Shown here: positions 1-10,267 of the stretch, piece by piece
Layout of the letters: each line of letters begins with the position of its first letter
Numbering within the stretch: position 1 is the first letter of the stretch
From: Karstenula rhodostoma CBS 690.94
Lineage: Eukaryota; Ascomycota; Dothideomycetes; Pleosporales; Didymosphaeriaceae
Direction of reading: 5' to 3'
DNA: 64,000 nucleotides
NCBI GenBank assembly: GCA_010093485.1
Contig: MU001510.1
Span: 327,709 to 391,708 of the forward strand
Notes under the pieces: generated by a model
What the model was told of the DNA's origin: nothing
Database searches by the model: none
What the model saw: the letters and a program-made list of their open reading frames with translations, nothing else
Position numbers and translations under genes: made by a program

Positions 1-765
1 GAAGATGTAATGGGCGAACTAGAGCTAGATGTGCTTCGCGACCCTGACATTGGCCATTCGCAACAGCTTTACATCTTGACTTCAGAAATCGCCATTCTCC
101 GGAACACCATTCAGCCCATCGTTTCCCTCATTAACTCCCTCAGAGATCACAAGTCTGATCCGGTCGCTACCACCAGCAGCTTCACTGTGCCTACCCGGAA
201 GACCATCACTTCGCTTACAATATCGCCCCTTGCACACACGTACCTTGGTGATGTGGAGGACCATTGCATCATGATCACGGCATCGCTCGACCAGATGCGC
301 CGAGCAGCGGACAACCTAATCGATCTGATCTTCAACATGATGGGCGCGTACCAGAATGAATCCATGAAGATACTCACTACTGTCACGATATTCTTCCTCC
401 CACTTACCTTCTTGGTCGGTTATTTTGGCCAGAATTTCCGAATATTCCCTGGCACCGAAAACCATAGCGATAAGTTCTTCTGGGTTATTGCGGTGCCTGT
501 CATGGTAGCGACTATGTTGATTTTGATGAGCCAGCAAATATGGCGACAGATCAAGAAGTGGAGGACTGGGCTCAACTTACGCGAGGCAAAGAGGAAGAAC
601 GGACCGTTGGTAGAGATGCGAAAGGGGGTGCATAACGGCATTGGGATCGCTATGGGGCTAAGAAAGGAAGACCGAGGTTACGGAAAGAGGCACGAGCGTC
701 GCAGCAAGAGTGAGTTGAGGAAGAGGCAAACGATGTATACGAAGGGTAATATTGGGTCGTTCTGA
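1..765 (+). CDS. CorA-like metal-ion transporter, C-terminal part (cut by window edge)
   Basis: The frame is open from base 1 and stops at 763-765, so the 5' part lies outside the window. The readable part is a helical region followed by two membrane spans. The first span begins near [17 protein letters not shown] and is followed by YFGQNF, at the place where CorA proteins carry GMN; fungal CorA-like proteins often have such variants. The second span is [18 protein letters not shown], and a basic cytosolic tail rich in Lys/Arg follows. CorA proteins form pentameric divalent-cation channels at membranes. The GMN replacement makes the substrate (Mg, Zn or other) uncertain, and many fungal members are fused to ankyrin or other N-terminal domains that would lie upstream of this window. 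Confidence 0.75.
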   Translation, partial: EDVMGELELDVLRDPDIGHSQQLYILTSEIAILRNTIQPIVSLINSLRDHKSDPVATTSSFTVPTRKTITSLTISPLAHTYLGDVEDHCIMITASLDQMRRAADNLIDLIFNMMGAYQNESMKILTTVTIFFLPLTFLVGYFGQNFRIFPGTENHSDKFFWVIAVPVMVATMLILMSQQIWRQIKKWRTGLNLREAKRKNGPLVEMRKGVHNGIGIAMGLRKEDRGYGKRHERRSKSELRKRQTMYTKGNIGSF

Positions 766-1103
766 GCGGGTGGCAAAGTATTCATGCTATGAGCACCATC
801 TCGAGTACGACGATAAACACTGGAACTCTCATTCATCTAGTCTGCTTTTTTTGCGTAGACTTTACGCTAAGATACCCTTATATCACATTTAAACTATGGT
901 AAATTGAGCCTAGTTGTACCTGTTGGACCGAGATTCCTTGGCGGGCTGGGCCAGACGGCACGAACGTTCACTTGCTGACACAATGACCGTTCGCAGCGCT
1001 TTCACTCCCAGGCAATAACTGATCTCGCGGCATCTACGAGTCACAGGCATGTGCTGCGTTCCGCGTGACAAGACACCGTAACTGGTATGCACGCACAAAT
1101 TGA
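766..1103. other. Intergenic; no gene seen
   Basis: I see no convincing coding sequence here. The stretch lies between the CorA stop codon and the truncated P-loop of the NACHT gene, and it lacks the N-terminal half that a complete NACHT protein would need. Confidence 0.5.
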
Positions 1104-4100
1104 TTCGGCAAGAGTATCCTCATGGCCGCAGTTGTCCACGAGCTTCAATTACGAAGCGCGGACAAAGGGGCTTTCGTTCTGTACTTCTTTTTCAATGATG
1201 GTGACGACACCACGAAAAGGATCGAGCAAATATTGAGTCACCTACTTCAACAGGTCTATCAGCTCGTCTCTCAACATCCTACCGAGACTATTGAAAAATC
1301 AAACAAATTGGTCTCAAGTTACATGAAGGGAAACAAGAGCGCGAAATCTGGGCAAGGCGAAAGCAAGAAGGAGGATGTCACATTTGCAGATGCATTCAGA
1401 GGAATTGTTGAATTACTTGGAAAGCCTGCTTATGTCATGGTGGATGCTCTTGACGAATGCATGGATCGATCCAAAGGCTTAGTGCCCTCCCCGCGAGAGC
1501 TCATCGAAGAGCCGCTTCCACTGATCAAAGCAGTGGTGTGTAGCCGACCCGATGTGGATGGCCTCGACCAGATTTCCACGATCAAGGTCGAAGGCAACAA
1601 CGGTCCTGACATCAAGCTCAATGCTGAAACGGAACTCGCAACGCCGCCCAGCTTTACAGCCTATGAGCGGGAAACGGCAACTACTAAGGTTGTCGAAAAA
1701 GCCGGAAGTTACTTTCGATATGTTGACCTTGCCATTGGCTTTCTGAAACAGCCATGGCAACGACCGTTGAAAAGACACCTCGAACAACTACCAGAGGGAC
1801 TTGAAGCCTTTTATGAGCAAATCATCAAGAAGACCGACCCCGCGTATCTAGATCTGCTGAAAACCTGCCTCACTTGGACTATCCTAGCAGAAGGTAAAGT
1901 CCACGTCGCCGAGGTCATCGATGTATACAGTCGCGCATATGTGACAGAAGACGACGATGCGCAACGTTTCCAGGACTCAGGCTCGGATTATGGAGCCCTG
2001 ACAACTTCTCAATTGGGAACCGAGTCTGATAAGCTATTCATTGCTCAGATCAGGACTGCTGGATCCGCTCTGCTTGATGTGGACAACGAGTCAAAAGTCA
2101 TTCAACTCAGGCACAACACTGTGGCCGATCACTTTCTAAACACATCGTCTCACTCATTTGTAGCCGGAGACGACATTGGTTCTCCGCGCCAATGTGAGAC
2201 CTGTCGCAGGGCTGGAAAGTCTGCAGATAAATTTGTTGTCACGGAAAAGCATGGTCACTTGTCCATTGCGACTGCTATTTGTACGCTCATGGGAACACAG
2301 GCATTATGAGTTCGGCTAATTGTTCAGCAGTGAAACATCTACAAAACGAAGCTTTCAGGAGAAGGTACCTTTTACCTTACGAACGGGTTGAGCTCAAGAG
2401 GACATACGAAGACCGACCAGACGGTTACGAGTTGGATGAAAAGGCCCAGGAGGGCCTAGAAAAGTCCGATACCAGCGAGACAACAGGCGTAAACACCGCT
2501 GCGAGCGCTTCCGATGCCGAGCACCTCGCCTTATAGGGAAATGACGATGGTCCAGATCCCACTGACTCTGATCAGGACCGGCCTGCACCCGTTGAGGGGT
2601 CAAGATCAGAGAGTGAAACCACTTCTGTCAACGCTACTGAAGACACAGAGGACACTCCTGCCAAAACGGAAAACGATGCCGCCTCAGATGCCGGATCTGA
2701 AGACAGTGACGACGACGCAGATGTTGACTACACGTTCTCTTCGACAGAAGATGATAGTGCCCAGCTCTATCGGTACGAGGTGAATTATTGTGCATATCAT
2801 CTCAAGCGAGTAGAAGAACTTTTCGGTCCAGAGGATCGCACAGGCCCTGAGTGGGCGGAATTTGAAGCACTGAGGGCCACATTCTTCCAAGACGATTCAC
2901 CTTACTTTCGCAGTTGGGTGAACCTGCTGACTCAAGTGCGCTACGGCGAACTCAGCTGGATTGATGACATCAAGACCATTCACCCGATACACGTGGCTGC
3001 CTCAAATGGTCTGACGAGTTTAGTCAAGCAACTACTCGAAGATGGCACCAATTTGATGCGACTGACCGATGGAGGTTACACTGCGCTGGATTTTGCGATT
3101 GAGTATCACCATGGAGCCCAAAAAGACCGCGACAGCTGGTATGACAACAGCATGAACCTGTTCAGGATCTTTTTGGAAGCGGGGGTCAATGTCAATGCCA
3201 TTGCTAGTCGTCAGCAACGCGCGCCTTTCAATAGATTATTCTACTACAACCCTAGCTTGGAAGTCGTCCAACTATTCTTGGATCATGGAGCCGACCTTCT
3301 CAAAAGATCGAGTGACTGGAAATCGAGCATACTTCACATTTTTTGCTTAATGTGCGACAACGTGGATGTGCTCAAAGAGCTTCTGCGCCACGGTGCCAAA
3401 ATAGACGCAGTAGACCAAGGAAAAGAAACACCATTACATTCTCTCATGCAAAGATTTGAGAGTGTACCAACGGAGCTTGTAAAAATTCTCATCGAGGCCG
3501 GTGCTGACGTTAATGCTGAAGATGAGCATTCTCAACGTATGCTAGTTACCCATATCCATTTCAGCATCCCTGACAATAGCAGAACCACTCCGGGAGCTCT
3601 GTGTGTACAACGGTTCGTCCGAGGCCGCAAAGCTTCTCATAGAAGCTGGAGCTAATGTCCTCGACGAAGATGTGTCTTGTCAAACAGCTTTACATACAGC
3701 CGCGAAGAATGGACACGTCGATATCGTGAGACTTCTTATTGAAAAAGGAGCAAAAATGGACGCCGCAGACGACAGAGGTTGTACGCCTCTTTACAAAGCA
3801 TGTGGAGCAAAACCAGACGACTCTGCTCTTTACATGATCAATCACGCCGAGCAGAGCATCAACCAGCGCGCCAAGAACGGGAAAACTCCTCTGCAGAAGG
3901 CTGCTGCAAGGGGTCATCGCAAGATAGTAGAAGCAATCTTTGAGAGGTACGACCGCGATATGGCTATCCTTACCAGCACAGACAACAGGAATCGCACACC
4001 TCTTCATACTGCAGCGCGATATGGCCGAAAAGATGTTGTTGACTATCTACTCCAGCAAGGGGTATCCGTGACAGTCCAAAAAAAGAAGGGAAGACGCCGC

Positions 4101-5244
4101 TTCGAGCATGCTTTGACGGCTGGAGTGAACCCAGGTCGATGGATTACGAAGCTATCTGTGTGCTTCTTCTTGACACTGCCCATATCACTGACCTTGACGC
4201 TGGCCTTCTCCATGTAGCGGCCGCGCGAGGCTCACTTCCGGTGGTGAAGGAACTCATGAATAAAGGTGCTGACCCCCTAGCTCAAGATGAGCACGGCTGG
4301 ACTTCAATTCAAATTGCTCAACATTTCCGAAAAGACGAAGCCGTAAATGTGCTCTCCGCCACCCGAGCAGTCACCGGCTTTCGGCCGAGCGAGCTCAGAA
4401 ACACTTTGCCAAAGTTCCTGCAGCTCTCTGATGACCGACTCGAGGTCACACGTAGTTCTACACATAATATGGCCAAATCATTCATCCCTACGATCAAGCT
4501 GACCCGCTTCAAGAGTCCAAGTGCGGCATCGATACTCGCACAGCACCCAATTCCTGCTGGAGCCTCCGGTTTCTATTTTGGAATCGAGGTTGATGCTTCA
4601 TCGCATGAAGACGATGCCACAACGGAACCGTATGTAACCACACTATCAGCAGTGAGGTTGCTATGGTTTTATGTGAACAGCCCTCCAAACCCATTCGCGG
4701 CTGGCTCCCAGGCTGGCACTGGCCTCATGGAATCACCGGATGGGCATACCATGGCGACGATGGGTCATTGCCTTGCCCCTCCAGTCGACCCGCTACCACT
4801 GCGCGATACGGCCACGGCGATGTAGTCGGATGCGGTCTCGATGTCCACAAAGACAAAATGTTTCTCACCAAGAACGGCGAACTACTCGAAATCGACATTT
4901 CTGCGAAGTTTACACACTATCCCTTCACCGGCGTGACTGGACGACTGTACCCTGTCGTCGGGACATCCGTCCCTGGAGTCAAGGTGAGGGTCAACTTTGG
5001 GAATGACCTAGTGTCTACGCCGTTCGTGTGGACGCCTGGGAATGAGGCGGATAGTGGGATTGCGTTTGTGAATGGGAAGGAAGAGGCGCTGGCTCGGAAG
5101 CCTCTTCTGAGAAGACGCACGACTAACGTGGTCAACGATTTGAAAACAGCGAACGGGGCAAGTGAGGGTGAGGATGCTTCGGCAGGCGCTGAGGCCCCGA
5201 CGGCGGTTGATGTGCAACCTGCTTCGATTAAGGCAGTTGCTTGA
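1104..5244 (+). pseudogene. NACHT-ankyrin-SPRY (NLR-like) gene, 5'-truncated with frame breaks
   Basis: The frame opens inside a Walker A motif (FGKSILMAAVVHEL) directly after a TGA at 1101-1103. It continues through NACHT-type sequence (LYFFFNDGDD; Walker-B-like YVMVDALDECMD), a winged-helix-like region, an acidic linker, about ten ankyrin repeats and a C-terminal SPRY domain (GWAYHGDDG, GDVVGCGLD, MFLTKNGELL). Three introns restore the frame: 2281-2330 (50 bp), 2489-2536 (48 bp, whose terminal TAG is the only stop in that frame) and 3537-3582 (46 bp, CTGAC branch point). Two breaks remain. One is at an A7 run (4078-4084), where an eighth A would join both frames through GKTPL. The other lies near 4630-4650 inside SPRY. 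The region upstream of the P-loop is missing. Complete family members are STAND-type signalling ATPases implicated in heterokaryon incompatibility or immunity-like recognition. This copy is probably inactive, although the A-run break could be a sequencing error. Confidence 0.7.
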
Positions 5245-5523
5245 TACCAGAGTTCATCACAAGCCCTGTTTAATACGGTGAGAATAGCCTTGTACTTGCT
5301 ACGAACGGTCTCTTACTCCTAATACGTAGTTGCCTTCATTTGCGTGGATATATGGCAAGCTTCGACTGTCTGATATCCTTTGGGATGAAGGGCACTAAAG
5401 CAGACGTACTGACAGTCCAACGCATACAGTGTGGACAATGCAATCTCGCAGAAATCATTTTCATTTTCACCGACACAGGCCGAAACACGTCTCCAACTCG
5501 GGCAATCGCCATCGCATGTGCGT

Positions 5524-6601
5524 TCAGTTGACCAAGATCCACTCCTCTTCTCCTTCACTGACCTCGCTGATGCGGAGATCCTCTTCCTCGTGGCGCTCCA
5601 ACACTACTACGTCATCGTCCCAGCACCACATACCAGTACAGGCACACGTTGATTTGACTCTTGGTTGGTATGCGTTTGGATTCTCGTGGTAAGGCATCGG
5701 AAGGGCTTTGTGGCGATAGATCCTCAAGCTCTTGTACGTATCCCCCGTAAGCGAATACGCAGCTCTCAACGCCTCGACATCGCTATCTCTGATCGACGGG
5801 GGACTGGTCGGATACAGGTAGGCGCAGACGGAAAACTCGTCCCTGCGACCGATCTCCTCGGACCTCTGCAATTTGTATTTTTGGTCCTCGAAAGGAGCAT
5901 GGTAGTGACGTGCGCCCTGTACGTGGGAGAGCTCGTGGACCAGGAAACTCTTCAGAGACTGGACTCAGGTTCCTGATCGCTTCGACTCAAACTTAGGAGT
6001 GCTGGTTGCGGTTCAGCCCCCGTAATACAGCCTTGTTGACTTTGGCCTATCGCATATACCTTCCAAATATGGCGTTCGCAATGTATCTTTGCCAAGTATA
6101 CCTGGATATCCATGAGTCAGCTCCTTCCTATCCCTTCGAAACTGTCGTTTCCTGGTCTAGACCATGGCGAGGATGAAGTCGTGGACGCACACATGTATAG
6201 GTCATCCTTCAAGACGTACTCTCAGGGTCAACAGTGCCAAAAACGATAACCACCTCTCCCACACGAGTGCGCATCAATATCTCGCAATGCGCTCTCGAAC
6301 CCGCTAGAAGCATTGTGATGCAGCTTCTCCCATCCATCTTCCGCGCCTCCCTTGCGATACCAGAAACCGATTTCTCGTACGATCGTCGAAACATATTCTT
6401 AACTCTCCTTGCTTGAGCTTTGAAGCCAAGCAAGGAAATGTTTGGCTCTATACCGTTTAGATAGCACCTTGAGAGCACTTCCGGCGCGTTGGCGGAGTAC
6501 GTCGTGTTGGAGCATACATCAGTCAGGGCGAAGCCAGACTGTGCCAGCATGAGCAAAGCAGAAGGTCTAGGCATCGCTAGAGCAATACCACTCGAGCTCA
6601 T
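5524..6601 (-). CDS. Secreted M35-like zinc metalloprotease candidate (exons partly resolved)
   Basis: The clearest exon is 5524-5958. It reads SLKSFLVHELSHVQGARHYH, giving the HExxH zinc site HELSH, then about 115 residues ending in an acidic tail. A candidate exon upstream (about 6060-6101, VYLAKIHCERHIWK) joins it in phase across a 101-bp intron (5959-6059). The N-terminal exon runs from an ATG at 6601 (or 6574) to a GTACGT donor at 6219. It contains a weakly hydrophobic leader, paired cysteines and the helical stretch NMFRRSYEKSVSGIAREA, which resembles the helix before the zinc site in deuterolysin (M35) proteases. The classic M35 downstream aspartate motif is not obvious, so the subfamily is tentative. 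The middle splice sites are uncertain. Confidence 0.5.
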
Positions 6602-6900
6602 CAATGCCGCTAACCTAAGGGACGGCGCTCGGTGTTGGACAATGGGAGCAGGAGGATTGGTCTTCAGGTCGTTCAGATGTTCTGCCAGAAAGCGCTCCTG
6701 TCTCACACAGTATAGAGGCTATAAACAATTTTAATATCATACACCCGTCTATTCTCAAACATTCACGAGTACAGTTCTGTTACGCCGCTCTTCCTTGCTA
6801 TCTACCTTGCATGGCTTTTATTCGCCCTCTACCTAGACAAGTATAGCTGTTATTTACCTACCACCTCTTATCCCCGCACAGCCCTCGCCTACTATCTCCA

Positions 6901-7094
6901 CCTCTTACCTCTCACCTCTCACCTCTCACCTCTCACCTCTCACCTCTCACCTCTCACCTCTCACCTCTCACCTCTCACCTCTCACCTCTCACCTCNNNNN
7001 NNNNNACCTCTCACCTCTCACCTCTCACCTCTCACCTCTCACCTCTCACCTCTCACCTCTCACCTCTCACCTCTCACCTCTCACCTCTCACCTC
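6901..7094. repeat. 7-bp tandem satellite (CACCTCT)n with a 10-N gap
   Basis: About 26 nearly perfect head-to-tail copies of a 7-bp pyrimidine-rich unit are interrupted by ten Ns (6996-7005). The true copy number is therefore unknown, because the assembler probably collapsed or scaffolded across the array. The flanks are degenerate copies of the same CT-rich motif. Confidence 0.95.
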
Positions 7095-7166
7095 CCACTC
7101 ACTCCACCACCTCCCAATCCACCTATATATACCCGTATCTCCCTAACATCCCCATCAAACAACAAA

Positions 7167-7349
7167 GGGCGCATGGTCCAGTGGTTGGTCCTCTGGTGCT
7201 GAACATGTCATCGCCTGCGAGCAGTATGCCACGTTAATGCGTGGAAAGACTGCAGCGAGGCGATCACGAAATCTTTGCGACTTTCAAAGATCATAACGGG
7301 TATTCGGAAGAGACCTAGGTCCGATTCCTGGCTTGTTCTATCATTTTTT
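7167..7349 (+). ncRNA. Pol III-type structured RNA / tRNA-derived SINE candidate
   Basis: An A-box-like motif (TGGTCCAGTGG, 7174-7184) and a B-box-like motif (GGTCCGATTCC, 7318-7328) are followed by a T6 terminator (7344-7349). The first 18 nt resemble the 5' half of a tRNA-Pro. A T-arm with a 5-bp stem and 7-nt loop forms around the B box, but the acceptor stem pairs poorly. Between the boxes lies a nested hairpin: 7210-7216 pairs with 7258-7264 (7/7), 7221-7225 with 7249-7253 (5/5) and 7229-7233 with 7240-7244 (5/5). A second hairpin pairs 7271-7277 with 7285-7291 (7/7). The box spacing (about 133 bp between boxes) is far beyond a normal tRNA. A SINE head, a tRNA gene carrying a large structured insertion, or a new Pol III RNA are all possible. 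Confidence 0.4.
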
Positions 7350-7384
7350 GTTTTCGAGGGGTGGTTCTCTTTTTGTTTCGACTG

Positions 7385-7420
7385 TGGTGGTGGTGGTGGT
7401 GGTAGTGGGTGGGTGGGTGA
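7385..7420 (+). repeat. GGT/GGGT microsatellite (G-quadruplex-capable)
   Basis: A run of GGT triplets passes into GGGT repeats just downstream of the Pol III-like unit. Four or more G-tracts in a short space could form a quadruplex. It may be the tail of a repeat element. Confidence 0.7.
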
Positions 7421-7486
7421 CGTGCTTGCCTTCTCTGGACGCGGGAGGCAGGTGAATCAATTATACACGAATAACAAAATAAATAA

Positions 7487-7636
7487 TATATTGTAGAGAT
7501 TCACTATAAGGTAGGGTAACTTAATAAAGTAGGGGGGATAAAAAGGCGCGTTGTGCTTTGCCAATGCACGAACAAAAGGGGACTAAAAAAGTGGCTAAGG
7601 CGCGCCCAGCGTCTATACGCAGGCTAACTAAAAAGG
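7487..7636 (+). repeat. 150-bp interspersed repeat, copy not hit by RIP
   Basis: This 150-bp segment matches 20546-20695 end to end, starting TATATTGTAGAG and ending CTAACTAAAAAGG, with unrelated flanks on both sides. About twenty C-to-T or G-to-A changes separate this copy from the AT-rich one, against one change of another type. Its length is below what RIP normally needs, which fits its better preservation. Confidence 0.9.
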
Positions 7637-7660
7637 GCGAATATAATAAATAATATGTAT

Positions 7661-7702
7661 GATAGAATAAGGCAGTGACGCAATAAAAGGATTTATTCTA
7701 TC
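7661..7702. repeat. Short inverted repeat (GATAGAATAA ... TTATTCTATC)
   Basis: Perfect 10-bp arms at 7661-7670 and 7693-7702 enclose a 22-nt loop, 25 bp beyond the interspersed repeat. It could be a terminator-like hairpin or the relic end of a small element. The rest of 7703-8104 holds no gene that I can support. Confidence 0.5.
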
Positions 7703-8104
7703 CTAGCTCAACCCACTGTTCACAAGCCCCTATGTGACAATATACGATATATATAGTGCCTGCCTTTCTTAGCGCGAAGTGGATCTTACACCACACACGA
7801 ACAACAACAGTGCGACGAGGCATTGAGGCGAAGGGGTATTTATATATTCTATCCCGTTCCGTTTTCAACCCTCAAACGGACCAACCGTCCTTCTACACAA
7901 ACAAGATAGATATCTGCTACATCATTCCAAGGCGATGCGTCGTGTTTTCTTTTTGCAGCTCAGCTCAGCGAAACCCAAAACGCCCCAACACCCATCAATG
8001 CAGACTAGAAAGCTGATTCACCACAGACGCCAAATACGTACTGCTGATGTCCCTAGATCGAAGGCCTAAACGCTGCATGGCATGGCATGACACGATGAGA
8101 GACA

Positions 8105-9949
8105 TTACTGGACCTGCTTGATCTTGCACTGCCAGCCTGACTCCTTCTCGAGAAGAGGGAGACTGTCGTACGTTAGCATTCAGCTTATCAGGAGCGAATA
8201 AAGAGAGAGACTCACCTAGCACCAAGACACCATCCCAGCTCATTGCCCTTGATCTTCTTCGCAATCTTGACCTCGCGGTCAATCGGCATTTCGTACCCCG
8301 TGTGCAGCAGCGCAAGCTGGAAGTTGAGATCGAGACACCACTCCGGGCGGCCCCTGAGGTCCTTCATCGCGCCCTCGACGCTTTGGAACGCATCCCAGGT
8401 CTGCTCGCCGTGGCACACGCGGTGCGTGAGATCCTTGAGCTCGGAGAGCGAGAACGAGTCGGGCATGCCGAGGGGCTTGGTGCGGTCGTAGAAGTAGCTG
8501 AAGAGGAAGACGTCCTCGCGGGCGAAGGTCTTTTCGATGGAGGGCTGGTGGACGCCGCGGAAGGCGCAGGGCGCGAGCTTGCACTCTGCATCTTTTTCGA
8601 GCGTCTTCTCGGCGAAGCCGCGGCACTGGGCGGGGGCGCCGGTCGCGGGGCCCGTCATGTTGACTGTGACGGTGGTGCCGAGGGCGTGGTCCTTGGGCAG
8701 GGCGACCTCGACTTTGCGGCTCATGCCTGGAGCGATGCACGGGTTGATGATGGGCTTCTTGAGCCATTCGCGGTCGCCGGTTTCTTTGGTTTCTTGGTAG
8801 ATGGAGTCGACGATGGCGCTGTGGAGGTTGTTGCGGGCTTCCATGAGGCCGTAGCCGAGGTACGAGTGCTGGTAGAGGGTGAAGTCCCGACCGCCGAAGC
8901 TGAGCTCATACTTGTGGTCGCCGTCTGCGAGCTTGTTGGGGAGGCCACCGCGGGGTTCCTCAGGGAAGGTCGGCTCGAAGACGATCTGGGTAGAGCCGCC
9001 GCCGAGATCGAGGATGGCAGCGGTGGGAGTCTTGTCCGGGCCGCCGATCTTGCCGAGGAGGTAGTTTGTGGTGATCCAGGCGTAGACGCCTTCCTGCTCG
9101 CCAGGCATCACCTCCACACCGCCCTTCGCTTCCGAAACAAGCGGGAAGGGGTATTTGGTCTCCAGACGCTTGCGCACAGCGTTGAGCGTGTTGTTGCTCT
9201 TTTCCTCGCCGAGCTTGCGGAGACCAGCGGTGGCCTTGACGGCAATGGGCGAGCATGCGCGGTAGTTCTCGGGCACGCTTTCGAGTGCGTAGTCCATCAG
9301 AACATCCAAACTCGCCGCGGCGCCCTCGGCATCAGCATCGTAGGACGAGAGTCCAGAGCCCCCTTCCTTCTTCTCCGTCATCTTGAAGTATTCCTGCTCG
9401 AGCTCCGGCGTGGGACCGCAGTTGTTGAACTTGTAGGCGTGGATTCGGGAGCCGGTGCTGCCCGCGTCGATCATGAGAGCATACTGGATGAGGGGCTTCT
9501 CCTTGGAGTAGGACTTTGTGCATGCTACTGGCGCTGCGCCAGGCGCTGCAGTCTGGCCCTGGCCCTGGCCCTTCGAGAAGGATTCTGCGGATCAATCATC
9601 AGTGCACATCCCCAATCGTGGTTGCAGGCCACCTACCGCCCGCTCTCGCCAGGCCATCTCTGGGCGCAATGAAGTACAGCACCAGGATGACAAAGGCAAT
9701 AAAGCCACCTGTCTTAAGGTACCGTGCGCGCTGGCCGCCGTTCATAGTCGCGGCCGTCTTGAAGTCGTTCATAGAGGTGGAGCGGTGTCGCGCGTGCCGG
9801 TCGGGCTTCTCGAAGGGGTCGTCGCGGGCGGTGGCGGTGGTGGGTTCGCTGCGAGGGAGCGACACGGAGATGCGGCGTCGGGGGCCCGAGAAGGAGAAGT
9901 AGGACCAGATGCCAGGGCGGGACCTTCGTACGTCGACGCCGCTGGACAT
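8105..9949 (-). CDS. gda1: Golgi guanosine/nucleoside diphosphatase (GDA1/CD39 family)
   Basis: Exons on the minus strand are 9637-9949, 8216-9584 and 8105-8162, with introns of 52 and 53 bp. The product is about 579 aa. It is a type II membrane protein: a basic Ser-rich cytosolic N-terminus, one span (GGFIAFVILVLYFIAP), a Gly/Gln/Ala stalk, then the lumenal apyrase fold. The apyrase conserved regions are visible: DAGSTGSRIHAYKF, VKATAGLR, GEQEGVYAWITTNYLLG and AILDLGGGSTQIVFEP. The last exon adds the typical Trp/Cys-containing tail that follows GWCLGA. The enzyme hydrolyses GDP (or UDP) released by glycosyltransferases so that nucleotide-sugar antiport into the Golgi can continue. All catalytic motifs are intact, so the gene looks functional. 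Confidence 0.93.
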
Positions 9950-10267
9950 GGACGGTGCGGTCGTCTTTTTAGTGTAGCCGCATGCGACGTCTCCAATCGC
10001 GAGAGGGCGACTCTGGAGATGATTAGTGGGACCGCGTCGCCAGACAAGCTCTGAGAGTCTGCAAGACGGGGGAACTGAGAAGGTCAATTCCAATCGTTGC
10101 GGAATGGCCCTCGAGACCTGTATGCACTGTGTACAACTACTTACCCCTGCCTGCGTCGCACCTGCCGTGTGTTTGGCAGCCTGCGGCTTGGCGCAAGGCG
10201 ACCTGCATCGAATCCCTACCCCCACCACAACCATGAAAACCATCTCAGGCCATATCACTTCTACACA
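9950..10267. promoter_or_regulatory. Upstream region of gda1
   Basis: This 318-bp interval lies between the gda1 start codon and the 3' end of the next minus-strand gene, so it should contain the gda1 promoter and 5' UTR. I recognise no specific binding site. Confidence 0.35.

Noticed and set aside
4630..4652. A 23-bp GTATGT...CAGCAG intron that would restore the SPRY frame
   Set aside because: It has the right ends and phase but is about half the length of the shortest intron seen elsewhere in this window, so it is treated as an unresolved frame break.
7167..7349. Calling this a normal tRNA gene
   Set aside because: The acceptor stem has mismatches and mostly G-U pairs, no proper anticodon arm is found, and the A and B boxes are far too distant.
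8302..9672. 456-codon open frame on the + strand opposite gda1
   Set aside because: It is the antisense shadow of a GC-rich conserved gene. The minus strand has all apyrase motifs and matching introns, and the + frame has no recognisable domain.
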